From Candidatus Bathyarchaeota archaeon (lineage in GTDB: Archaea; Thermoproteota; Bathyarchaeia; Bathyarchaeales; Bathyarchaeaceae): a DNA stretch of 9,491 bases. This document shows positions 1 through 5,417 of the stretch, in pieces (the first letter of the stretch is position 1; every line of letters starts with the position of its first letter). Location: contig CP070636.1 of NCBI GenBank assembly GCA_020356305.1, forward strand, positions 1,459,818 to 1,469,308, written 5' to 3'. The position numbers and the translations under genes are program-made. The notes below the pieces were generated by a model. It was not told the DNA's origin, ran no database searches, and was given only the letters and a program-made list of their open reading frames with translations.

Positions 1-70
1 GTAATCATTTTTTCTGCACAATTCTAACTAGTTCTCTTGGTTCTGCTAAAAGTTCTGACATTTCTCACAT

Positions 71-313
71 TTACTCGGTCTTCAATTCTTTTCCGCAGTT
101 AGGGCAGAATTTTGCTTCTTCTGCTACTTCTCTTTGACATTGTGGACAAATTCTAGTTGTAACTTGTGATGGAGGAAGTTTTTCCTCTAAAGCTTCTTTA
201 ACGGCTTTTCTAGCTACATATTTGATAATGTAGTAGACTATTAGAATTGGCACTACCAAAAATAGCAAAGTGAATAAAATTAGAATAAGTTCTGACCAGC
301 CAACAATAGCCAT
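71..313 (-). CDS. Small membrane-anchored zinc-ribbon protein
   Basis: 80 residues. An N-terminal hydrophobic helix (about residues 7-33) is followed by a charged amphipathic stretch (KAVKEALEEKLPPS) and then a C-terminal zinc ribbon with two CPxC knuckles (CPQC at about 56-59 and CPNC at about 70-73), which should bind one Zn ion. This matches the common archaeal and bacterial small zinc-ribbon proteins with one membrane anchor. Their role is generally unknown; they may act as adaptors at the membrane. The ATG is preceded on the minus strand by a short, close AAGGAAA that could be a weak ribosome site. A TATA-like stretch lies at about 367-376 (read on the minus strand). The stop is TAA. It is divergently oriented from the gene at 533, so the two do not share a transcript. 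The zinc ribbon and membrane helix are seen directly; function is not known. Confidence 0.75.
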   Translation of the reverse strand: MAIVGWSELILILFTLLFLVVPILIVYYIIKYVARKAVKEALEEKLPPSQVTTRICPQCQREVAEEAKFCPNCGKELKTE

Positions 314-513
314 TTTCCTTCATCTTTTGGGTTAAGGCTCTTGTGAAACTATTGTGTGCACAAGTTGTATTAAAAGCTTAAAAAAGAACTTTCTAGTGTA
401 GTGTTTACTTCATCTTGCTTGTTGTATGCATTCGGAATCCTGATTCTCAAGTCACAAAATTCTTAGTCGAATAAGAATACCCCGACCCAGAGGTATCACT
501 AGAACTTAGACGT

Positions 514-523
514 AAGGAGGTGA
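514..523 (+). promoter_or_regulatory. Strong Shine-Dalgarno site
   Basis: AAGGAGGTGA lies 9 bases before the ATG at 533. It is an almost complete anti-SD complement and fixes the start of the 69-residue protein. The only comparably strong site in the window precedes the methyltransferase gene at 8495. Confidence 0.8.
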
Positions 524-532
524 AAAGAACAC

Positions 533-742
533 ATGAAAATAGGTAAGGACGAAATAGGAGCCATAGGTATCATAGGCTTAATCTTGGTTCTACTGGGTAT
601 GTTCTTGCTAGTTGACAACTTGCTATCTGGTGGCTTTCTATTGATATTATTGACGGGCTCAATTATGCTTGTTAGCGGAAGTGGCATGTACTACTCAGAC
701 CTAATTAATCACAGAAAAAAAGCTGAACAAACAAGCTACTAA
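533..742 (+). CDS. Small two-helix membrane protein, unknown function
   Basis: 69 residues with two predicted membrane helices (about residues 8-28 and 32-51) joined by a short DNLLSG turn. The N-terminus (MKIGKDE) and C-terminal tail (about 20 residues, with HRKK) are charged, so both ends probably face the cytoplasm as a helical hairpin. The ATG at 533 is chosen because a near-perfect SD site precedes it at a 9-base distance. The stop is TAA, followed by two T-runs that could end transcription. I do not recognise a family. The strong ribosome site argues that this is a genuine, well-translated gene despite its size. It may be a membrane-complex subunit or a stress-related hairpin protein, but nothing in the sequence decides this. 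Confidence 0.7.
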   Translation: MKIGKDEIGAIGIIGLILVLLGMFLLVDNLLSGGFLLILLTGSIMLVSGSGMYYSDLINHRKKAEQTSY

Positions 743-748
743 TCTCCC

Positions 749-781
749 TCTTTTTCTGGTTTGCCCTAGGTCATCTTTTTT
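749..781 (+). terminator. T-rich archaeal-type terminator
   Basis: Two T-runs (about 750-755 and 776-781) follow closely after the stop at 742. Archaeal RNA polymerase stops at such oligo-T tracts without needing a hairpin. Inference from sequence only. Confidence 0.45.
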
Positions 782-826
782 GAGCAAATTGAAGTCTTCT
801 TGTTCATGCTTTTCCCTCTACTGCAA

Positions 827-838
827 ATACTGCAGTAT
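827..838 (+). repeat. 12-bp perfect palindrome
   Basis: ATACTGCAGTAT is a perfect inverted repeat in the gene-free stretch between the small membrane protein and the tRNA. It could be an operator, but no other copy was noticed here and the function is unknown. Confidence 0.4.
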
Positions 839-891
839 ATCATTCCAGGTTGCATTAATAATTTAAGGAGAAATGTTCTATGCGTGCAGTT

Positions 892-905
892 CATGCATGC
901 ATGCA
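892..905 (+). repeat. CATG/ATGC short tandem repeat
   Basis: CATGCATGCATGCA is a run of more than three ATGC units. Each pair of units is self-complementary, so the tract is also palindromic. It lies about 110 bases before the tRNA gene and no role is evident. Confidence 0.5.
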
Positions 906-980
906 AATTAAGCTCTATTCACCCAAAGAAGTCACTGGTAGATGAAGAAGCCTCGCTGAATCGTATTGTGTCCGAACGTC

Positions 981-988
981 TTAAAAAT
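981..988 (+). promoter_or_regulatory. TATA box of the tRNA-Thr gene
   Basis: TTAAAAAT is centred about 30 bases before the first base of the tRNA, the usual distance for an archaeal TATA box with transcription starting at or just before the tRNA 5' end. Confidence 0.6.
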
Positions 989-1044
989 GTGCGTCTCCTT
1001 CAGTTGGTTGAAAAGCCCCGGTGGCTCAGCTGGTAGAGCAGTAG

Positions 1045-1063
1045 ATTCCGTGGAGAAGCTGAA
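1045..1063 (+). other. Non-canonical tRNA intron (position 30/31), 19 nt
   Basis: This intron sits inside the anticodon stem. The precursor folds into a textbook bulge-helix-bulge. The central 4-bp helix is 1039-1042 with 1058-1061 (C-G, A-U, G-C, U-G). The 3-nt bulges are 1043-1045 and 1062-1064, with cleavage expected after 1044 and 1063. The inner helix is 1046-1048 with 1055-1057, and the outer helix is 1036-1038 with 1065-1067. The outer helix uses bases of the D stem and anticodon, so the mature fold cannot form until this intron is removed. Confidence 0.85.
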
Positions 1064-1070
1064 CCTCGTA

Positions 1071-1087
1071 AGCGATCTTGCCTTGAC
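1071..1087 (+). other. Canonical-position tRNA intron (37/38), 17 nt
   Basis: Removing these 17 nt joins A37 (1070) to A38 (1088). The boundaries are ambiguous by up to three bases because of repeated bases at the joints; this choice gives the canonical 37/38 site. The outer helix is the anticodon stem, complete only after intron 1 is removed. The bulges are 1069-1071 and 1086-1088. The inner helix is 1072-1074 with 1079-1081 (G-C, C-G, G-U) and the loop is 1075-1078. The central helix is imperfect: C1065-G1085 and G1068-C1082 pair, but the two middle positions do not, so this is a relaxed splicing motif. Confidence 0.65.
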
Positions 1088-1221
1088 AGCTACGGGTCGC
1101 GGGTTCGAATCCCGCCCGGGGCTTCCAAATCTTCCGTCTTAAACTCTGCTAAATATTGGAAAGGAGCTACACTTAAGAATAGGCTAACGCGTTTTTAACA
1201 AAGATTCAGGGGGGCGACTCG

Positions 1222-2835
1222 ATGCGAAAGATTCCTGTGACGATGGCAACCCAACATGCAGATTCAGCTACCAAGCACGTCTTGATTCAGGAAGAGCCTG
1301 ATGAAGCCATTTTGTGCTTCAAGAGGAAGGACGGGTTTGGTTGCGACGAGTATCTTGTAGATTATATGGGCAAACTGACACCTTACCATCAAGTTGGGCA
1401 GATAATTCGTAAGATTCGGCAGGAAACCAACTTTATTCCTGGTCGAGACGTTTTCGTCACTCCGAGAATCGTGAGCTCCTTTGAGGAAGAGCCCTTTAGA
1501 CAATTAATGACTGTCTTAGCCATAATCGAAGGAATTCGCCATTGCATGCAACATTTCAAGGAGCAGGGTATAGTTGAGGTAGTTCAAGCAGTAACCGCGC
1601 CCACTGAACAGTTGAAGATGTGTAAAGAGCGATGCCAAAGTCTGTTGACCCTCGTAGGCAAACATTTACACATGTCTACCAAAGGCATGAACCTTCGCAT
1701 CATCCCTCTTTTTGGAGGAATCGCAGAGCAGCTCTCGATCCAGCAAATTGTTCCTCCGTTAATCCAGGATGCAAAGATAGAGGACGATATGAGATTGTTC
1801 ATCGGAAAGTCTGAACCGTCTCTTCTATATGGACATCCAGCTTCAGTTTTATCCTGTAAAATAGCAATTTCAAGTTGTCACAAGATCGAAGCTGCGAGCG
1901 GCGTAAAGGTTTACCCCATATTTGGCGGAGGATCGCTGCCTTTCCGAGGACACTTAACGTTAGAAAATGCCAGCAACTTTCTGGAAGAATACCGCGGTGT
2001 TCGAACATACACAATCCAGTCTGGCATGAGGTACGATCATGGACTCGATAAAACGCGGGCACTAATTAAAGAGATAAAGAAAGGCGTTGAAAAAGAACCA
2101 TTAGACTTCGACTCTGATCAGCTTGCCAAGATCCAGCAAATGATGTTTATGTTCGCCAAAAATTATCTGATTGAACTGTCTGAGATAGCCGAGAAGGTCA
2201 GCATGATAGCTGACTACATCCCCGCCCAGCGAGACCGTCTGCTTGACGTGGAAGAGGTTGCCTACTACCGCGAACTTCGAAACGTTGAAAGCATTTTAAA
2301 ATTATGTCCTGACAAGGAAGTTAGAAGAAGCATACTAGGATACACTTCGACAGCTTTTCGCAAACCTCCGAGATGGACGAATTTCGTCGCAGCCATGTAT
2401 ACCTGTGGTCTGCCGCCCGAATTAATTGGAACGGGCAGCGCTCTCAAGGAAATCAAGGAGACTATGGGAGAAGAGTGGGTTGAAGCTTTTCTGACAACCA
2501 TAGTCCCCTCCTTCAAAGTTGACATAAAATTCGCCTCTAGATTTCTCGACAGAGATCCTAAACACAACATGTTATTGACGCGAAGACTGACCACGAGCAT
2601 TGGCACATTAGAATCATTCGTTGAATTCGCGGAGCCTGACAACAGCTATATTATCCTTAGTCGAGTAGCAACCGCTTACATAAAAGACATGCTGGCTGGG
2701 AAAATCTCCAAAGCTAAAAAGTTGGCCCTGGTTATCGGTGAAAGTGGTGTTGCCGAATACCTCGACGGGACAAATCAGGAAAATCTAAGCCGGTTGATTC
2801 TCGACCTTGGAAGAATAAGGAAATCTCTCGCGTAG
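1222..2835 (+). CDS. ppcA: Phosphoenolpyruvate carboxylase, archaeal type
   Basis: 537 residues, slightly longer than the roughly 480-520 usual for the archaeal PEPC family and far shorter than bacterial PEPC (about 900). The family carboxylates PEP with bicarbonate to oxaloacetate, feeding the TCA branch and aspartate synthesis in the cytoplasm. Visible hallmarks are the N-terminal TMATQHADS (7-15), the family's TM(A/S)TQHPD-type motif with A for P, then GFGCDEYLVDYMGK (38-51), the Gly-rich GGGSLPFRGHL (235-245) with a conserved Arg, and VDIKFASRFLDRD near the C-terminus. The ATG follows a G-rich ribosome site (1208-1214) by about 7 bases. Two TATA-like stretches (about 1169-1177 and 1191-1198) lie upstream; only the first leaves room for the SD in the leader. 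The stop is TAG, and that codon is in frame with the next gene, a PEPCK-like protein 18-24 bases downstream. Confident family call. Confidence 0.93.
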   Translation: MRKIPVTMATQHADSATKHVLIQEEPDEAILCFKRKDGFGCDEYLVDYMGKLTPYHQVGQIIRKIRQETNFIPGRDVFVTPRIVSSFEEEPFRQLMTVLAIIEGIRHCMQHFKEQGIVEVVQAVTAPTEQLKMCKERCQSLLTLVGKHLHMSTKGMNLRIIPLFGGIAEQLSIQQIVPPLIQDAKIEDDMRLFIGKSEPSLLYGHPASVLSCKIAISSCHKIEAASGVKVYPIFGGGSLPFRGHLTLENASNFLEEYRGVRTYTIQSGMRYDHGLDKTRALIKEIKKGVEKEPLDFDSDQLAKIQQMMFMFAKNYLIELSEIAEKVSMIADYIPAQRDRLLDVEEVAYYRELRNVESILKLCPDKEVRRSILGYTSTAFRKPPRWTNFVAAMYTCGLPPELIGTGSALKEIKETMGEEWVEAFLTTIVPSFKVDIKFASRFLDRDPKHNMLLTRRLTTSIGTLESFVEFAEPDNSYIILSRVATAYIKDMLAGKISKAKKLALVIGESGVAEYLDGTNQENLSRLILDLGRIRKSLA

Positions 2836-2859
2836 CAGACTGGCAAAAGGTGTATGTTC

Positions 2860-3945
2860 ATGAGCATGTGGGTTGAATCCAAATTCAAGGGAAGAGCGAA
2901 CTACTTTACTCCAGACAAAGACATGCATATTTCCGTAGAGAAAAGAGACGAACTTGTGGAATATTGCCAACAGTTTGTCAAGTACGAGGACGATGCATAC
3001 CTTAACGGGTTAAACGTCAGACTTTACACCAACATGGAACACGTGCATGACTTCTGGTGTGATAATTGGTGGCCCTATTCTCCCGCTGTGAGACCACATG
3101 GTGTTGTTTATGCAATAGATGATGGTGGAAAAATCAACCTTAAAGACTTCTACAACAAGCCCTTGACCAATCCAGAGGTAAACGCAGGCGGCCTCTACAA
3201 TCCGGATACAAAAACAGCCATAATTCTAAACACCAACTATTATGGGCAAACGAAACCCACAGCCCTCGGAATTTCAGCAGACATTTTAGAGGATCAGTTC
3301 GACATCCTCTCTGTTCACGGAGCTTCCGCAGCCATTAGAGGCAACGGTTACCTATTGATAGGACCGACGAACGCTGGGAAAACTACTCACTCCTATGGTC
3401 CGATAATCGATGATCCCAAAGGCGAGTTTCACCAGGACGACTGGATTTATGTCAGCTTTACAAATGGAAAGGCTATAGGCCATGCATCCGAAAGGAGATT
3501 CTATATGAGAACAAACTCTATGGAAAACTACCCTTGGCTGGAACCGATCTTTAGAAAAAGCAAATTAGAGAATGTAAGGCCTGACGATCCCACAGAGAAA
3601 TTCTTGATGTCCCATCCCAGAGTGATGATAGATCCCAAACACATAGTGAAACCGGAGAAAGTTGTGAACGAAGTGAGGATACGAAAAACGTTTCTGTTGA
3701 AAAGAGACTTCCAAGATAATGTCGTCGCCAGGTCTATTGATCCAGAAGAAGGTGTAGAAATTCTCAGAAAAGCGCCGGAACAATGGTACAACAACTATCT
3801 GATCACTTATGGAAGGAGAAAGGAGAGAAAAAGAGCGGAACTATACAAAAAGTTGTTCGAGATCGCTGAACCGTACCAAATAAACGTGATAGCCCCTGTG
3901 GAAACCGTGAGAAAAATAATCATTAAAATTGCGGAAAGTGGTTAA
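2860..3945 (+). CDS. Divergent PEP-carboxykinase/HPr-kinase-like P-loop protein
   Basis: 361 residues from the ATG at 2860. In-frame ATGs lie at 2854, 2860 and 2866; 2860 is preferred because AAAGGTG (2846-2852) ends 7 bases before it but only 1 base before 2854. The middle holds a P-loop, GPTNAGKTTHS (168-178), then HQDDWIYV (191-198), placed like the metal-binding GDD of ATP-PEPCK. Downstream, RRFYMRT...RKSKLENV and RVMIDPKHIV (from residue 254) resemble the PEPCK stretches GGCYAKT...LENV and RVSYPIYHID. The protein is much shorter than ATP-PEPCK (about 530-540) and its N-terminal third is not recognisable. It could interconvert oxaloacetate and PEP opposite to its PEPC neighbour, or be a regulatory kinase using the same fold. 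The superfamily assignment is fairly sure; the reaction is inference. The gene probably shares a transcript with ppcA. Confidence 0.72.
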   Translation: MSMWVESKFKGRANYFTPDKDMHISVEKRDELVEYCQQFVKYEDDAYLNGLNVRLYTNMEHVHDFWCDNWWPYSPAVRPHGVVYAIDDGGKINLKDFYNKPLTNPEVNAGGLYNPDTKTAIILNTNYYGQTKPTALGISADILEDQFDILSVHGASAAIRGNGYLLIGPTNAGKTTHSYGPIIDDPKGEFHQDDWIYVSFTNGKAIGHASERRFYMRTNSMENYPWLEPIFRKSKLENVRPDDPTEKFLMSHPRVMIDPKHIVKPEKVVNEVRIRKTFLLKRDFQDNVVARSIDPEEGVEILRKAPEQWYNNYLITYGRRKERKRAELYKKLFEIAEPYQINVIAPVETVRKIIIKIAESG

Positions 3946-4025
3946 TCCCGCAGTTATTTGAAAAATATGTTCTATGGACAAAATTCTTGTGATCTCTTTC
4001 AGAGACTAAGTGACGCTCAGTAACA

Positions 4026-4033
4026 CTTATAAG
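4026..4033 (+). promoter_or_regulatory. TATA box for the 49-residue ORF
   Basis: CTTATAAG is a palindromic, strong archaeal TATA box. Transcription would start near 4055-4058, leaving a leader of about 20 bases that contains the SD of the small ORF at 4078. Confidence 0.6.
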
Positions 4034-4077
4034 GGAAAATTGCAGAAAAAGGGAAGGACCCATTGAAGGAGAAGGGG

Positions 4078-4227
4078 ATGGATTTTTTGAAAATTCAAGA
4101 AATGAAGCGCCGTGCCGTACGTTTGAGACGGTTGATCGACTCAAATGAGAACAAAGAGCGGAAGGCACAAATGCTTCGAGAGTATGCGCATCTCATCTGG
4201 CTGATCTGCACCCGCTCAAAAACCTAA
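4078..4227 (+). CDS. Small basic helical protein (49 residues), unknown
   Basis: The frame runs ATG to TAA and encodes 49 residues, about 30% Lys/Arg/Glu. Residues 4-46 look like one or two helices with a coiled-coil pattern: MKRRAVRLRRLIDSNENKERKAQMLREYAHLIWLI. The C-terminal third is hydrophobic (AHLIWLICT). Support for its being real: a GGAG site (4068-4071) 6 bases before the ATG, a good TATA box at 4026-4033 at the right distance, and a codon pattern that reads like protein throughout. A TTG at 4063 is also in frame but lies before the SD. I recognise no family. The size and charge would fit a small nucleic-acid-binding or adaptor protein, but that is only a guess. Confidence 0.55.
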   Translation: MDFLKIQEMKRRAVRLRRLIDSNENKERKAQMLREYAHLIWLICTRSKT

Positions 4228-4536
4228 ATCACAGACTCCTCGACCTAATCCTTAGCGCCTCCTATAAAAAGAACGAATTCTGTAGCTTTTCGCATTATCA
4301 TGACGTACATTGCAGCTCTAAATCTTAAGGGTTCAAGAACGATTCCGCCCAATGGCGCTCCGAATACGACGCGGGGCCTGTTCATGGTATGGCATTACTA
4401 AAAACCCCGCCGCAAGAACTCGGGAAATATCGCGCCTTCCTCTTTTGCAACTCGGGATTTTGCCAAAATTCAGATTGCAAATTCATAATCATTTTAAGTA
4501 GCGGAAAAACCAGTTTAAACTGTAGGTGGTACCGCA
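4228..4536 (+). other. Gene-free stretch, no clear feature
   Basis: I find no convincing gene here. There is a TATA-like CTATAAAAA (about 4262-4269) with a short frame (ATG 4300 to TAA 4401, 33 residues) that lacks an SD and looks like chance. GCGGGG (4371-4376) and CCCCGC (4405-4410) could close a long-loop hairpin. An AT-rich stretch near 4485-4500 may hold the promoter of the gene at 4537. A degraded gene or unrecognised small RNA cannot be excluded. Confidence 0.4.
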
Positions 4537-4728
4537 GTGAAAAGAACCATCGAAATCGACGTTCCCGATGACTTAAACGCCTTCATCGAATCACTGGCAA
4601 CGTTTCTGAAAACAAAGCCAGACAACATAATTAGACGCACAGTAGCAGATGCTGTAAAAGCCATTCCTGAAAACGTGGAGAGACATCTGAATCCCACAAA
4701 ACTGAAGAAGATCTATAAACTCAAATAG
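4537..4728 (+). CDS. Ribbon-helix-helix-like small DNA-binding protein
   Basis: 63 residues. The N-terminus KRTIEIDVPDDLN (2-14) reads as the short beta strand of a ribbon-helix-helix (RHH) fold. Two helices follow, about 14-27 (AFIESLATFLKTK) and 29-44 (DNIIRRTVADAVKAIP), then a Lys-rich tail. RHH proteins pair their strands in a dimer and insert them into the major groove; they serve as repressors or antitoxins. The start is GTG at 4537, with AGGTGGT (4524-4530) about 6 bases upstream. The stop is TAG. No toxin-like gene is adjacent, so a lone transcriptional regulator is more likely than half of a toxin-antitoxin pair. The RHH reading comes from the pattern only; the second half is less typical. 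Confidence 0.6.
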   Translation: MKRTIEIDVPDDLNAFIESLATFLKTKPDNIIRRTVADAVKAIPENVERHLNPTKLKKIYKLK

Positions 4729-4786
4729 TTCTTTGCAGGCAGATCGATGGAGATATCTTAGCAACACCTCGGATATTCCGCATTTG

Positions 4787-4808
4787 GCACGGCTTCCCAG
4801 AGCCGTGC
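4787..4808 (+). terminator. Perfect 8-bp hairpin, possible terminator or RNA element
   Basis: GCACGGCT and AGCCGTGC form a perfect 8-bp stem around the 6-nt loop TCCCAG; a G-U pair can extend it by one. It lies 58 bases after the RHH gene and 82 before the next start. A T6 run follows at 4838-4843, about 30 bases later, too far for a bacterial-style terminator. It could mark an RNA 3' end, a processing site or a leader element of the gene at 4891. Confidence 0.45.
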
Positions 4809-4890
4809 TTCTAAATTCATATTCTAGTTTCATAACCTTTTTTAGGAGTCCGTACCGATACCGACAACAGAACAGCAAAGGGATTGCGAA

Positions 4891-5316
4891 ATGGACCTTC
4901 TACCTGAAAAAAGATTCGGGATCTTCCTAATTGGTGTCTCCGTTTGGTACATGGTAAACCTGATATTCTTTGACGCACTTAATCCAATTCTAACGATACC
5001 TGGCTCTGTAATATTCCTCGCTGGGCTCTGGCTTGTGCTATCACCCACAACGACAACCACCACAGCAACTATAGCCGCCACAACTCCTGCAACACCATCA
5101 GTTCCAATAACACCTACGCCAACATCAAGCATCCTTGCTCAGGTTCCTACAAGACCTACAACGAAACCTCGAAGAAGGCTTTCAACAAAGCCTGCTACAA
5201 AGACCACAAAGAAACGTGGAAAACCTAAAAAAATGACTAGCAAAACCCAAAAGACCATACCGAAGACTAGAGAAGTCGGAAAGGCGGCTGAAAAGAAGAG
5301 TTCATCAAAAAGGTAG
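4891..5316 (+). CDS. Membrane-anchored protein with Thr/Pro linker and Lys-rich tail
   Basis: 141 residues in three parts. Two membrane helices (about 9-28 and 33-51) form a hairpin. A Thr/Ala/Pro-rich, probably disordered segment (52-90) includes a run of six Thr. A strongly basic tail (91-141) is rich in K, R, T and P, with repeated KPATK/KKRGKPKK-like units reminiscent of histone H1 or bacterial H1-like tails. If the basic tail stays inside (positive-inside rule), it could contact DNA, RNA or acidic partners from the membrane. If outside, the Thr-rich part could be O-glycosylated or bind the cell surface. Weak AAAGGG (4877-4882) precedes the ATG. The stop is TAG. No known family is recognised. 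UppP follows about 100 bases later, so a cell-envelope setting is possible. Confidence 0.6.
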   Translation: MDLLPEKRFGIFLIGVSVWYMVNLIFFDALNPILTIPGSVIFLAGLWLVLSPTTTTTTATIAATTPATPSVPITPTPTSSILAQVPTRPTTKPRRRLSTKPATKTTKKRGKPKKMTSKTQKTIPKTREVGKAAEKKSSSKR

Positions 5317-5385
5317 ATCATTAGCCAAGAAGACTTGGCGATTCAACCATTACGGATCTCCCCGATTCAAACAGCAAGCAAGTAA

Positions 5386-5393
5386 ACTTTATC
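5386..5393 (+). promoter_or_regulatory. Possible TATA box before uppP
   Basis: ACTTTATC lies about 28 bases before the GTG at 5418 and only a few bases before the TTG at 5397. If it is the promoter, transcription starts near 5415 and GTG 5418 is the start of an almost leaderless message. Confidence 0.4.
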
Positions 5394-5417
5394 AAATTGC
5401 ACTCAAACCTCAATTGG

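Larger units (their letters stand above)
1015..1123 (+). tRNA. tRNA-Thr(CGU) with two introns
   Basis: The ends form a 7-bp acceptor stem (GCCCCGG at 1015-1021 with CCGGGGC at 1116-1122) and the discriminator base is T1123, as in archaeal tRNA-Thr. The D arm is 1024-1039 (GCTC/GAGC) with GG in the loop. The T arm is 1099-1115 (GCGGG, TTCGAAT, CCCGC). The variable loop is 5 nt, so this is not Ser or Leu. The anticodon arm spans 53 nt instead of 17. Removing 1045-1063 and 1071-1087 restores a perfect 5-bp stem (GTAGC/GCTAC) and the loop CTCGTAA, giving anticodon CGU (1067-1069), which reads ACG. The spliced length is 73 nt. CCA is not encoded. The isotype rests on the anticodon loop, U73 and the overall resemblance to archaeal tRNA-Thr; an alternative single-intron reading gives poor loops. 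Confidence 0.88.

Noticed and set aside
5..61. 18-codon frame on the - strand just after the zinc-ribbon gene
   Set aside because: It reads MSELLAEPRELV and ends in TGA; it has no clear SD and is too short to support as a gene, though it could be the remains of one.
800..1036. 78-codon open frame on the + strand
   Set aside because: It runs into the tRNA gene, has no SD, and its composition does not look like a conserved protein.
1041..1093. tRNA read with one 36-nt intron (anticodon UGA, Ser, or CCG, Arg)
   Set aside because: The UGA version has C at position 37 and lacks the long variable arm of tRNA-Ser; the CCG version has a mismatch in the stem and a pyrimidine at 37. The two-intron Thr reading gives a perfect stem, normal loop and a textbook splicing motif.
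4300..4401. 33-codon frame behind a TATA-like site
   Set aside because: No SD, low protein character and no recognisable family; most likely chance.
4537..4728. RHH protein as antitoxin of a toxin-antitoxin pair
   Set aside because: No toxin-like gene (for example PIN or RelE type) lies next to it on either side.
4733..4930. 65-codon + strand frame between the RHH gene and the gene at 4891
   Set aside because: It spans the hairpin, overlaps the start of a better gene and shows no protein-like pattern.
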